A program made the position numbers and the translations under genes. From contig NZ_BMNK01000018.1 in the NCBI RefSeq assembly GCF_014646515.1, positions 124,001 to 188,000 of the forward strand: a stretch of 64,000 nt of DNA. The letters run 5' to 3'. Position 1 is the first letter of the stretch; the number at the start of each line of letters is the position of its first letter. Below the pieces are notes generated by a model. That model did no database searches. It was given only the letters and a program-made list of their open reading frames with translations, and was not told the DNA's origin. Origin of the DNA: Nonomuraea glycinis. Lineage in GTDB: Bacteria > Actinomycetota > Actinomycetes > Streptosporangiales > Streptosporangiaceae. Below are positions 31,882 to 40,576 of the stretch, in pieces.

Positions 31882-32745
31882 CTAATGAATCGGGCCGTAG
31901 GGCACGTCGCCGCGCAGGGTGATGCGGTGCATGACGCGGCGGGTGGTGCCGTAGTCGCGGTTGGCGTAGTGGGCGGTGCTGCGGTTGTCCCACATGGCGA
32001 TGTCGCCCACGCTCCAGCGGTGCCGGACGATGTGCTCGGGCTTGGTGAGGTGGGCGTACAGCAGGTCCAGGATGGCGCGGCTCTCGGCCTCCGACACGCC
32101 GACGATGTGCGAGGTGAAGCCGGGGTTGACGAAGATGCCTCTGCGGCCGGTCTCGGGGTGGACGCGGATCACGGGGTGCTCCACCGGATCCAGTCGCGTG
32201 ACGACCTCGCCGTCCCAGACGCTGCCCTTGCCGCCCCGGCGCTGGGCCAGGTAGTAGCCGAACTCCCGGTTGCCGTCGTGCACGGCGGTGAGCTGGTCGG
32301 CCAGCTCGCGCACGGGCGCGGACAGGGACTCGTAGGCGAGCTGGCTGTCGGCCCAGCTCGTGTCGCCCCCGGTGGCGGGCAGGATGACGGCGCGCAGGAT
32401 CGAGCCGAGTGGAGGACGGGGCATGAAGGTGACGTCGGTGTGCCAGATGTCCGCGAAGCCGTTGTCGGCGCTGTCGAGCTCGTAGATCTCCGGGTGCGCC
32501 TCGTCCACGCCGCCGACGACGGGGTGGGAGGCGGTCAGCTCGCCGAGCCGCCGGCCGAGAGCCACCTGGCCGTCGTCGTCGAGGTTCTGCCCGGGGAAGA
32601 AGAGCACCTTCCTGTCGATGAGCGCGGCCCGTACCGCGACCAGGTCGTCGTCGTGGGCGCTCGCCAGGTCCAGCCCGTCGACGCGGGCGCCGAAGTGCGG
32701 TCCGAGCGGGTGCAGCGTGAGCTGGGCGGCGGTTCGCGTGGACAT
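31882..32745 (-). CDS. tauD: TauD/TfdA-family alpha-ketoglutarate-dependent dioxygenase
   Basis: 287 aa. Fe(II) facial triad: H102-x-D104 in DIWHTDVTFMPRPP and His ~259 in STAHYANRDYG, followed by the 2-oxoglutarate-binding Arg (RRVMHRITLRGD). N-terminal LGAR/FGARVDGLDL pattern is standard for TauD. It hydroxylates the carbon next to a sulfonate, releasing sulfite. Last gene of the ABC operon, 26 bp behind the ATPase. Whether the substrate is taurine, another alkylsulfonate or a sulfate ester is not decidable. Confidence 0.88.
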   Translation of the reverse strand: MSTRTAAQLTLHPLGPHFGARVDGLDLASAHDDDLVAVRAALIDRKVLFFPGQNLDDDGQVALGRRLGELTASHPVVGGVDEAHPEIYELDSADNGFADIWHTDVTFMPRPPLGSILRAVILPATGGDTSWADSQLAYESLSAPVRELADQLTAVHDGNREFGYYLAQRRGGKGSVWDGEVVTRLDPVEHPVIRVHPETGRRGIFVNPGFTSHIVGVSEAESRAILDLLYAHLTKPEHIVRHRWSVGDIAMWDNRSTAHYANRDYGTTRRVMHRITLRGDVPYGPIH

Positions 32746-32771
32746 GGGAATCTCCTGTTTCGTCGCGGATG

Positions 32772-33551
32772 TCAGGTGGCGGCGGTGCGCACGGCCTGGC
32801 TGACCGTGGCCCGCAGGGCGGCGTACTCGGGCAGGGCGCGCAGTTCGTCGGGCTCCAGGCCGGTGCGGGGCAGGGGGATGTCGAGGTCGAGGGCGATCCG
32901 GCCGGGCCGCCTGGTGAGCACCACGACGCGGCTGCCGAGGAACACCGCCTCCTCGACGCTGTGCGTGACGAACACCGAGGTGCGGCCGGTCTGCGCGCTC
33001 ACCAGGCGCAGATCCTCCTGAAGCCGCTCCCTGGTGAGCGCGTCCAGGGCGGCGAAGGGCTCGTCGAGCAGGAGCAGCGGGTTGTCGCTCGCCAGCGCCC
33101 TGGCGATGGCGACGCGCTGCTGCTGGCCGCCCGAGATCTGCCAGGTCCGGCGGTGCGCGACGTCGCGCAGGCCCACGCGCAGCAGCAGCTCCGGGATGTG
33201 GCGGGCGCGCTCCGCCCGAGGGACGCCCGCGTAGCGCAGGGCGAGCTCGACGTTGCCGCCCACGCTCTTCCAGGGGAAGAGCCGGGGCTGCTGGAAGACG
33301 ATCCCGGCGCCTTTCCCTGGCGTGGGCGGGCTGTCACCGATCCGCACCCTGCCGGAGGTCGGCTCCTCGAAGCCCGCGATCAGGCGCAGGAGCGTGCTCT
33401 TGCCGCAGCCGGACGCCCCGACGATCACGAGGAACGATCCCGCCGGGACCTCGAGCGAGAGCGGCCCCAGCGCGGTCACGGCGTCGGGGCCCGTGCCGTA
33501 CACATGCTCGACCTCGTGTACGGAGACGGCGGCGTCAGGAGTCGAGGACAC
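32772..33551 (-). CDS. Sulfonate/taurine ABC transporter ATP-binding protein
   Basis: 259 aa from GTG 33551, overlapping the binding-protein gene by 17 bp. Walker A VGASGCGKSTLLRLIAGFEEPTSG, Q-loop FQQPRLFPW, signature ISGGQQQRVAIARAL, Walker B LLLLDEPFAALD, switch His VTHSVEEAVFLG. Belongs to the NitT/TauT (SsuB/TauB) type. Confidence 0.93.
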   Translation of the reverse strand: MSSTPDAAVSVHEVEHVYGTGPDAVTALGPLSLEVPAGSFLVIVGASGCGKSTLLRLIAGFEEPTSGRVRIGDSPPTPGKGAGIVFQQPRLFPWKSVGGNVELALRYAGVPRAERARHIPELLLRVGLRDVAHRRTWQISGGQQQRVAIARALASDNPLLLLDEPFAALDALTRERLQEDLRLVSAQTGRTSVFVTHSVEEAVFLGSRVVVLTRRPGRIALDLDIPLPRTGLEPDELRALPEYAALRATVSQAVRTAAT

Positions 33552-34563
33552 CGGGCAGGCCCTTGTTGTAGATGGCCTGCTGGACGGTGGCCAGGTCGGG
33601 CACGGCGTCGATCTTCTGCTGGTCCTTGAGGAACTGGGCCGCGCTGACCAGGTTCTGCGCCAGTGCGCCGGGTGCGCTCGGCGTCCCCAGCCATTCGGCG
33701 GACGCCAGGTCGGCGGGTTCGAGGAAGACTCCCTGGCTGAGCTGGTCCTTGGCGTCGGCCGCGGCCAGGTTCAGCTCGGCGCCCACGGCCGCGGCCGCCT
33801 CGCCGGGGTCGTCGGCGATCAGCTGGAGGGCCTTCGCCTCCACCTTGCGCCAAGCGTCGACCGCGTCCGGGTGCGCTTGGATGAACGCTGTGGACACCAC
33901 GCCGAGGTCCAGGGTGGGCTTGCCCGCCGTGGCCAGTTCGCGGCTGCTGATGAGGGTCTTGCCGGTCTTCTTCACCTCCGCCAGGGTCGGCAGCCAGGTG
34001 TAGGCGGCGTCGATGTCGCCGCGCGTCCAGGACGCCAGGATGTCCTGCGGCTCCAGGTCGATGATGTTCACCTCCGACTCGGCCACGCCCGCCTGGCTCA
34101 GCGCGGCCAGCAGGCTGTAGTGCGAGGTGGAGGCGAAGGAGGTGGCGACCTTCTTGCCGCGCAGGTCCTTGACCGTGGCGATGCCGCTGCCGTTCCTGGC
34201 GACCAGGGCCTCGTTGTCACCCGCCACGTCCAGCACGAACGCCACCTGGTACGGGATGTTCAGCGGCGCGGAGAGCCCCCGGGCGACCGGGCTCGATCCG
34301 ATGGCGGCGATGTCCACGCTTCTGGCGACGAAGGCGGTGTTGATGCTGGCGCCGGAATCGAACTTGGTCCACTGGATCGTGTAGTCGGGAAGCGCCTGCT
34401 CCAGCCATTTCTTGTTCTTCACGATGAGATCGCCGCTGGGGAACGCCTGGTAGGCGAGGCGGATGGTCTTGGCCGGCGTGGCGCCTCCGGTGGACGCGGT
34501 TCCGCTGCCGCACGCGGTCAGGGCCGCGGCGAGGACGAGGGGGAGCAGGAGCTTGAGGCGCAT
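33535..34563 (-). CDS. Sulfonate/taurine-type ABC substrate-binding lipoprotein
   Basis: 342 aa from ATG 34563. Lipobox LAAALTAC near residue 19. The fold is of the TauA/SsuA type: IRLAYQAFPSGDLIVKNKKWLEQALPDYTIQWTKFDSGASINTAFVARSVDIAAIGSSPVARGLSAPLNIPYQVAFVLDVAG. Binds the sulfonate outside the membrane. Part of the four-gene operon. Confidence 0.92.
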   Translation of the reverse strand: MRLKLLLPLVLAAALTACGSGTASTGGATPAKTIRLAYQAFPSGDLIVKNKKWLEQALPDYTIQWTKFDSGASINTAFVARSVDIAAIGSSPVARGLSAPLNIPYQVAFVLDVAGDNEALVARNGSGIATVKDLRGKKVATSFASTSHYSLLAALSQAGVAESEVNIIDLEPQDILASWTRGDIDAAYTWLPTLAEVKKTGKTLISSRELATAGKPTLDLGVVSTAFIQAHPDAVDAWRKVEAKALQLIADDPGEAAAAVGAELNLAAADAKDQLSQGVFLEPADLASAEWLGTPSAPGALAQNLVSAAQFLKDQQKIDAVPDLATVQQAIYNKGLPGVLDS

Positions 34564-34601
34564 GGCGTGGTTCCTTGTCGGGGACGTACGGCGGCGCGGG
34601 C

Positions 34602-35465
34602 TCATGAATGGCCGCGCCAGGGGATCAGTCGCTGCTCGGCGGCCCGCAGCGCGCCGTCGATGAGCAGCCCGGAGATACCGATGGCGATCAGTCCGAGCAC
34701 CACGACGTCGGTCTGCAGATAGCGCTGGGCGTCCCGGACCATGCCCCCGATGCCGGGCACCCCGTTGACGGTCTCGGCGGCGACCACGGACGAGTAGGCG
34801 ATGCCGACGGCCAGGCGGACACCGGTGAAGATCTCCGGCAGCGCGTTGGGCAGCACGACGTCCCGGATGACGTCCCAGCGCGAGGCGCCCAGCGCGCCGG
34901 CCGCCTCGACCAGGTCCTTCGGCGCGCCGTGCACGGCGGCCGCCGTGGCCACCGCGACCGGTGGCAGCGCCGCGATGGCGAGCAGCCAGAGCTTCGGGGT
35001 CTCGTCGATGCCGAACCAGATGATGAGCAGGCTGAAGTACGCCAGCGGGGGCAGGGCCCGCACGAAGGTGACCACCGGCTCGGCCACGACGCGGATCCAC
35101 GGCACGGTCCCGAGGATGACGCCCACGACCAGGCCCGCCGCCACGCCGATCGCGGAGCCGATCAGGATGCGGCGCAGGCTCACGCCCAGGTGCTCCACGA
35201 GGAGGCTGCCGCTGTAGCCGCGGATGCCGTCGTGGGTCGTGGACAGCCGCAGGAGTTGATCCCAGACCGCCCCCGGCGTGGGGATGAAGGAGGGATTGCG
35301 CGCCGCGGTGGCGGCCACCTGCCACAGGGCGAGCAGCGCGAGGACGGCGAGCACGCGTACCCCGAAGCGCCGGCCCGCCCGCCGGCGCGTCCTCGGCTCG
35401 GCCGCTCGCCGTCCGGGCGGACCGGTTCCGAGGCGTTCCGGAACGAGGGTGGGCGTGGGGTTCAC
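34602..35465 (-). CDS. Sulfonate/taurine-type ABC permease
   Basis: GTG 35465 (287 aa) overlaps the stop of a nine-codon upstream ORF and is taken as the start; further upstream the frame is the antisense of non-coding DNA. Helices begin VRVLAVLALLALWQVAATAA; the EAA loop is LVEAAGALGASRWDVIRDVVLPNALPEIFTGVRLAVG, as in SsuC/TauC. First gene of the operon. Confidence 0.9.
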   Translation of the reverse strand: MNPTPTLVPERLGTGPPGRRAAEPRTRRRAGRRFGVRVLAVLALLALWQVAATAARNPSFIPTPGAVWDQLLRLSTTHDGIRGYSGSLLVEHLGVSLRRILIGSAIGVAAGLVVGVILGTVPWIRVVAEPVVTFVRALPPLAYFSLLIIWFGIDETPKLWLLAIAALPPVAVATAAAVHGAPKDLVEAAGALGASRWDVIRDVVLPNALPEIFTGVRLAVGIAYSSVVAAETVNGVPGIGGMVRDAQRYLQTDVVVLGLIAIGISGLLIDGALRAAEQRLIPWRGHS

Positions 35466-35488
35466 CGTGGGGTCAGCCGTAAGGACAT
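35462..35488 (-). CDS. Possible 8-aa leader peptide of the sulfonate operon
   Basis: ATG 35488 encodes MSLRLTPR and ends in a TGA overlapping the permease start (GTGA). AGGA precedes it at about 8 nt. Size and coupling resemble a regulatory or re-initiation leader; there is no Cys and no evidence of attenuation. Confidence 0.35.
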   Translation of the reverse strand: MSLRLTPR

Positions 35489-35504
35489 ATGCATTTCCTA
35501 CCAA

Positions 35505-35520
35505 GTTATAGTGGATTATG
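35505..35520 (-). promoter_or_regulatory. Promoter -10 region of the sulfonate operon
   Basis: On the minus strand the sequence CATAATCCACTATAAC offers two -10-like hexamers (CATAAT, TATAAC) about 20-30 bases before the leader ATG; no clear -35 is seen. It overlaps the stop codon of the truncated gene at 35506. Confidence 0.35.
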
Positions 35521-37566
35521 CAATATGCCGGTGGACGAGGCGGTGCGCAGCAGACGGCGGAGTTCGTCGTACTCGATCGGGCGGCCGAGCCGGAGGGCGG
35601 CGTACTCGCCCGCGGCGCCGCCCTGCGCGGCGAGTTCGGCGCACGCCGCCTGCCACTCCTCGCGGGCCTTCCGTACGGACTGAGTGGCGCTGGGGCTCGC
35701 GGGGAGGTCACGGAGCCGGACATAGGTGTCGTACGCCGCACGCTCGGCGGCGGCGGATCCCTCGGCGGGGGGCGGCAGCCGCTCCGCGAGCAGTTCGAGG
35801 AAGACCCGGGAGCGGCCCAGCTCGGAGAACTGCCAGGCGGTGACCAGGGTGCCGCTCTCGCCGGGCGTCGGCGGCGTGGCCGAGGCGAACAGCCACACGC
35901 CCAGGTCGTACAGGCCGCTGATCGAGCCGCCCGCGCTGATCCGCAGGTCGGGGCTGAGGGCGCGCCCGCGTACGTCCTCAGCCGAGCGCACCGCCGCGAG
36001 CAGGCTGTCCCTGGCCACCTGCAGGTCGCCCATGGCCCTGGCGAGTTGGGACAGCCCGGTCAGCGCGTTCATCTCCCAGGTCACCTGCCCGGCCGCGCGG
36101 GCGCGCAGCGCGGCCTCGGCGAAGAGCGCGGCGGCCTCGGCGGGGCGGCCCTCGGTCACCAGCTCGTCGGCGCGCAGCGCGAGGTCGCGGATGGGGTTGC
36201 CCCAGGCGGGGAAGGGTGCGGGAGTGCGCCGGGACAGCCACGAGCGCATCTGCTCGTCCAGGTTCGTGTGCCCGCGCACGCCCATCAGCAGCGCGAAGGG
36301 ATGGCTGATGAACGTGCGCGCCTGCTCCCGTCCCCAGGCCAGTCGTTCCCCGATCCCGCCGCGCCGGATCTCCATGGCCCGCGCCTCCAACCGGCGCGCG
36401 CCCTCCTCGTCACCGCGCTGCTGCGTGATCACCGCCAGACCCATGAGCGAGTTCCTGCGCAAGTACGGGCTGTCGTCCGGGGAGAGGAGCTCATGGTCCA
36501 GGTCCACGGCGACGAGCCCGTGCCGGGCGATCAGGCGGCTCCAGGCGGTGTGCCGGGCCTGGGCCGCCATGCGCGGCAGACCCAGGGCGGAGAAGCGGCG
36601 GGCGCACTCCCGCCAGGTGGCCAGCGCCTCGTCCTCCTGCCCGAGATATTGGTAGATCTCCGCCCGCAGCCACAGGCAGCAGGTGCGCTGGATCTCCTGG
36701 TCCCGGGTCAGCCGCCGGGCGGTCCGCGGCACGACCTCCGTGTCGACCAGGGTCAAGGCGAGCTCGGCCAGCTCGACCCGGCGCAGCGCCGCCTCGGCGG
36801 AGACGGAGCCGACGGTGAGCCGCGCCTCCAGCAGCAGCGCGGAGATCAACGCGTAGTCGGGCCTGCGGCGGCGGGTCAGGAAACCGTCGTGGAGCCACTC
36901 GCCCAGATGCACGACGGTGAGCGTCCGGACGTCCGACTGTTGGGCCTGGGCAGTGCCGACGGCGATCCTGTAGAGCGTCTCGGCCGTCTCCGCCAGGCAC
37001 AGGGCGAGCGCGGGCACGGCCAGCGCAGGGTGGGGCTGCGCCACGTACGCCAGCAGGAACGGCGTCCACGCGTAACGCAGCAGCACGGTCGCCAGCACCG
37101 AGCAGAGCGCCAGCGGCACCCGCAGCGGTTTCGGCGCGGTGGCCACGGCGCGGAAGGTGCCGACCCCGACCTGTAGCAACAGGACGGCGGCCACCAGGAA
37201 CACCCCGCCGAACGCCGTGGCCCAGGCCGTCGTCGCCCAGACGGCGGCCAGCCACGCGCCGGCGGGGGAGAACGCCAGCAGCGCACCGGCCGCGAGCACG
37301 ATGATCTCGCCCCAGCGCCGCAGCCGGGCCCGCTTGCGGATCAGGCCGCGCCAGGCCGCCATCCGGCCCGCCACGTGCCCGCTGACCAGCAGCCCGGCCA
37401 GCAGGGGCAGCCAGGCGGCGCCCCCGCCCGCACGGGCCGCCGCCCACCCACCGAGCGCGGCAGGCGTCACGCAGGCCACCCATCGGGCGCACGCCGACAC
37501 CCGGTCGGCCCGCCCCGGAGGCCGGATCAGCAGGCCTTGATCGTGTGACTCGCGCCGGCCACCCAC
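35506..37566 (-). CDS. TPR-type membrane protein truncated where a CHAT domain should start
   Basis: About 686 aa if GTG 37566 is the start (GTG 37599 possible). Residues ~15-165 hold several hydrophobic helices (WLPLLAGLLVSGHVAG, IIVLAAGALLAFSPAGAWLAAVW, FGGVFLVAAVLLLQVGVG), followed by ~480 residues of TPR-like helical repeats. The last visible part, GGAAGEYAALRLGRPIEYDELRRLLRTASSTGILHNPL, is the linker that in actinomycete TPR-CHAT proteins leads into the first CHAT strand (RPxxYxELRxLL, then VEY.); here it stops 12 residues later, inside the promoter of the sulfonate operon. The CHAT protease-like domain is thus missing, most simply through replacement of the 3' end. Divergent from the intact CHAT gene. 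Confidence 0.75.
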   Translation of the reverse strand: MGGRRESHDQGLLIRPPGRADRVSACARWVACVTPAALGGWAAARAGGGAAWLPLLAGLLVSGHVAGRMAAWRGLIRKRARLRRWGEIIVLAAGALLAFSPAGAWLAAVWATTAWATAFGGVFLVAAVLLLQVGVGTFRAVATAPKPLRVPLALCSVLATVLLRYAWTPFLLAYVAQPHPALAVPALALCLAETAETLYRIAVGTAQAQQSDVRTLTVVHLGEWLHDGFLTRRRRPDYALISALLLEARLTVGSVSAEAALRRVELAELALTLVDTEVVPRTARRLTRDQEIQRTCCLWLRAEIYQYLGQEDEALATWRECARRFSALGLPRMAAQARHTAWSRLIARHGLVAVDLDHELLSPDDSPYLRRNSLMGLAVITQQRGDEEGARRLEARAMEIRRGGIGERLAWGREQARTFISHPFALLMGVRGHTNLDEQMRSWLSRRTPAPFPAWGNPIRDLALRADELVTEGRPAEAAALFAEAALRARAAGQVTWEMNALTGLSQLARAMGDLQVARDSLLAAVRSAEDVRGRALSPDLRISAGGSISGLYDLGVWLFASATPPTPGESGTLVTAWQFSELGRSRVFLELLAERLPPPAEGSAAAERAAYDTYVRLRDLPASPSATQSVRKAREEWQAACAELAAQGGAAGEYAALRLGRPIEYDELRRLLRTASSTGILHNPL

Positions 37567-37607
37567 CGGAGTGATGTCCCCGCGAACGCCGCCGTTCACG
37601 CCCCCAT

Positions 37608-37624
37608 CACGAATACGTATCGTG
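37608..37624. promoter_or_regulatory. Palindrome in divergent CHAT-gene promoter region
   Basis: CACGAATACGTATCGTG is a near-perfect inverted repeat around ATACGTAT, in the short gap between the two divergent TPR genes; possible shared operator. Confidence 0.4.
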
Positions 37625-37690
37625 CACTTCTCAGCACGATCCGGCGGGGATAGCTTCTGCGTGGCGGCGGAAGAACCAGCGCGGAGGGCC

Positions 37691-40555
37691 ATGCCAAGGC
37701 GGGTGCGGGTCCGGACCGGCGACTCCTGGACGCCCCATCTGGCGCGTGCGCGGCGGCGCCTGGCGGGCGGGCGGCCGCGGGACGCGGCCCGCGAATACCG
37801 GCAGGCGTGCCGGCTCGCCGACGGCGGCCACGCCGATCCGGCCGTCAGGTCCGCGCTGCGGCAGTGGCTCGGGCTGGCGTTGCAGAAGGCGGGCCGGGGC
37901 CAGGAGGCGTTACGGGCGCTGACCCAGGCCTGTGAGCTGCTGGGCGACGACCCCGGTGCGGCGGAGCAGTACGCGCGCACCCTGGACACCCTCGGTCTGG
38001 TGCAGCGCGACCTCGGGCAGCTCGCCGCGGCCGAGGAGTCCCACCGGCAGGCCCTGGACCTGCTCAGGCGGGCCGGTGCACGTGAGGGCGCCGTACGCGC
38101 CGCCGTCAACCTCGCCGTCGCGGTCAAGGACCAGGGGCGTCTCACCGAGGCACGCGGGCTGCTCGCCGACATCGAGCCCGCGGCCCGCGACTGCGACGAC
38201 CCGGCGCTGCTCGGGCACACGCTGCTCACCCTGGGCCTCGTCCACGAGCTGCTCAACGAGCCGGCGCCGGCGGAACGGCTGGCGAGGCAGGCGGCCGAGG
38301 CCTACCGCGCGGCGGGCGACAGGGAGGGTGAGGCGGCCGCCACGCACAACGTGGGCCGGGTGCTGGACACGCGCGGGCGGCACGCCGAGGCCATGGAATG
38401 CTTCGCCACCTCCCTGACGATCAATCTGGAGATCGGCGCCGAGCTGGGCGTCTCCGACGACCTCGGCGCCATGGCCTCGCTGTTCCAGCTCGCCGGGCAG
38501 GACGAGGAGGCCCGCCGCCTGCATGAGCGGGCACTGGACATCCAGCGCAGGGCGGGCTATCGGCGCGCGGTCGTCGCCACCCTCTGCGACCTGGGATTGC
38601 TGGCGCGAGACCAGGACGACCTCCCCCTCGCGCGCCACCACCTGCTGGAGGCGCTGCGGGAGGCCGAGACGCTCGCCGACCCGCACACCGTCTACGAGAC
38701 GCGCGTTCTGCTGGCGGAGATCAGCATGCTGGAGGAGGACTACCCGCAGGCCCGCGTGGCCTACCTGGCCGCGGCGGAGGCGATGGGGGACGCCAGACGG
38801 GCGCTGCTCGACGAGGCGGACGCCGTCACCTACTTCACCGAGTCCCGTCTTGACGCCCCCGGCATGCTGGTCCGGCTCTCGCTCCACCTGCGCGACAGGG
38901 CGGGCGCACTCGAATGGGCGGACGCCGCGCGCGGTCAGGAGCTCGTACGCAGGCTGGCCTGGACGGCCCTGCCCGCACCTCCCGGCGCGCCGGAGACGGT
39001 CCTCGCCGAGGAGGCCGAGACCCGCCGGCTCCTGCGTGCGCAGGAGGCGGACCTGCGCGTCGGCGGATCCGCCGACGCGGCCCTGCTCACGGACTACCGG
39101 CAGACCTTGTCACGCCTGCATCGGCTGGAGGACCGGCTCGCCGAGCTGGCTCCGGAGTACGTGTCGATGCGCCGGGGAGAACGCCTCGGCTGGAATGCCG
39201 TCACCGCCCTGCTGACTTCGGCCCCTTCCCCGGACGGGCCAGAGGGGAGCGACGCCATGGCTCGTCTGGTGCTGGCCGAGTACCACGTGACCGACCACGA
39301 GACCTTTGTCTTCGGCGTGACGGCCGACGCGCCGGAGCCGGAGGTCGTCACCGTGGACGTGACCCGCGCCGAGCTCCGCGAGCTCGCCGAGGCCGCAGGG
39401 GACACCCTGGCCCGCGACAGGGCCGGCCTCGGCGCGCACTTGGCGGACGAGCGACTGGTACGGCTCCTCGCCCCGGTGGCACGGTGGGCCGAGCCGGGGG
39501 ACGTGGTCTACCTGGTGCCCCATGACTCGCTGCACCTGCTGCCCCTGCAGGCCGTGCCCGTCGAGGGCGTCCCGCTGATAGAGCGCAACCCGGTCGCGTT
39601 CGTGCCGTCGGCCTCCGTGCTGCGCCACTGCCAGGCCAAGCGGAAGGCACGCCGCGCGAGCGCGCTCATCGTCGCCGCGCCGCCCGCGGAGCATCCGCTG
39701 GCCTTCGCCAGGGAGCAGGCGCTGGCCGTGTCGGAGGCGCTCGGCGGGCAGGAGGTGCCGGCGGCGGCCGACGCCTCCCGCGAGAGCCTGCTGGCCCGCT
39801 TCGCCGAACCCGGGCGCGCGCCGGACATCGTCCACTTCGCCACGCATGGCGTGTTCGACCGCGAGGACCCGATGCGCTCCGGGATCGAGCTCGCGGGTGG
39901 CAGGCTGACCGCGGCGGACATCCTCGGGCTCCGGCTCGACGTGGACCTGGTGACGCTCGCGGCCTGCGAGACCGGCGTGAGCCAGAGCCGCCCGGGAGAC
40001 GAGCTGATCGGCCTGACCAGGGCGCTGCTGTACGCGGGCGCGCCCTCGGCGCTGGTCGCCCTGTGGCGCGTGGACGAGCTGTCGACCAGCATGTTGTTCG
40101 GCCAGTTCTACGCCGCGTTGCGGGCCGGGTCGCCCAAGGCGGAGGCCCTGCGCCAGGCGCAGCTGTGGCTGCGCGGCAGGACGATCGCCGACGTGCTCGA
40201 CTACGCGCGCGGGGCTCGTCCGCGCCTGGCGGACGACCCTCGGGCGCTGGCCGCCGTACGGCTGGAGGAGGCGCGGCTGCTCCTGGCGGCGGGCGACTAC
40301 ACCGTGGCGGCCGGCTTGTTCCGTGACCTCGTCGCCTGCCCCGACCTGGACGAGGAGCAGCGGCAGGGCGCGGAGGTGGGCATGCTGCAGGCGACGCTCG
40401 TCATGGGCACGGGCATGAGGACGGGGACGGGGACGGGCTCAGGTACGGGGATGAGTGCGGGCTCGGGCGCGGGGGCGGCTCCGGATTTCGGCGTGCTCGC
40501 GTTCGCTGATCCGTACCACTGGGCGCCGTTCGCGCTGATCGGTGACTGGCTCTGA
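37691..40555 (+). CDS. TPR-CHAT domain protein (caspase-like protease fold)
   Basis: 954 aa from ATG 37691 with GGAGGG upstream. Residues ~10-380 are TPR repeats (AARTLDTLGLVQRDLGQ-type units, LTLGLVHELLNEPAPAERLARQAAEAYRAAGDREGEA...). The C-terminal CHAT domain begins about residue 510 and carries the catalytic dyad: His719 in DIVHFATHGVFD and Cys759 in TLAACETGVSQ. SLHLLPLQAVPV and ALLYAGAPSALVALWRVD are further CHAT hallmarks, and the end FADPYHWAPFALIGDWL is intact. A TPR-like hairpin and a low-complexity Met/Gly/Thr/Ser run (~905-935) are inserted just before that end. Probably a regulated cytoplasmic protease in signalling or defence. Confidence 0.88.
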   Translation: MPRRVRVRTGDSWTPHLARARRRLAGGRPRDAAREYRQACRLADGGHADPAVRSALRQWLGLALQKAGRGQEALRALTQACELLGDDPGAAEQYARTLDTLGLVQRDLGQLAAAEESHRQALDLLRRAGAREGAVRAAVNLAVAVKDQGRLTEARGLLADIEPAARDCDDPALLGHTLLTLGLVHELLNEPAPAERLARQAAEAYRAAGDREGEAAATHNVGRVLDTRGRHAEAMECFATSLTINLEIGAELGVSDDLGAMASLFQLAGQDEEARRLHERALDIQRRAGYRRAVVATLCDLGLLARDQDDLPLARHHLLEALREAETLADPHTVYETRVLLAEISMLEEDYPQARVAYLAAAEAMGDARRALLDEADAVTYFTESRLDAPGMLVRLSLHLRDRAGALEWADAARGQELVRRLAWTALPAPPGAPETVLAEEAETRRLLRAQEADLRVGGSADAALLTDYRQTLSRLHRLEDRLAELAPEYVSMRRGERLGWNAVTALLTSAPSPDGPEGSDAMARLVLAEYHVTDHETFVFGVTADAPEPEVVTVDVTRAELRELAEAAGDTLARDRAGLGAHLADERLVRLLAPVARWAEPGDVVYLVPHDSLHLLPLQAVPVEGVPLIERNPVAFVPSASVLRHCQAKRKARRASALIVAAPPAEHPLAFAREQALAVSEALGGQEVPAAADASRESLLARFAEPGRAPDIVHFATHGVFDREDPMRSGIELAGGRLTAADILGLRLDVDLVTLAACETGVSQSRPGDELIGLTRALLYAGAPSALVALWRVDELSTSMLFGQFYAALRAGSPKAEALRQAQLWLRGRTIADVLDYARGARPRLADDPRALAAVRLEEARLLLAAGDYTVAAGLFRDLVACPDLDEEQRQGAEVGMLQATLVMGTGMRTGTGTGSGTGMSAGSGAGAAPDFGVLAFADPYHWAPFALIGDWL

Positions 40556-40576
40556 GCACAGCAGGAGGGAGAAGGC

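Noticed and set aside
37571..37690. Upstream in-frame extension of the CHAT protein
   Set aside because: It lies in the divergent promoter, lacks an RBS, and ATG 37691 has GGAGGG at suitable spacing.
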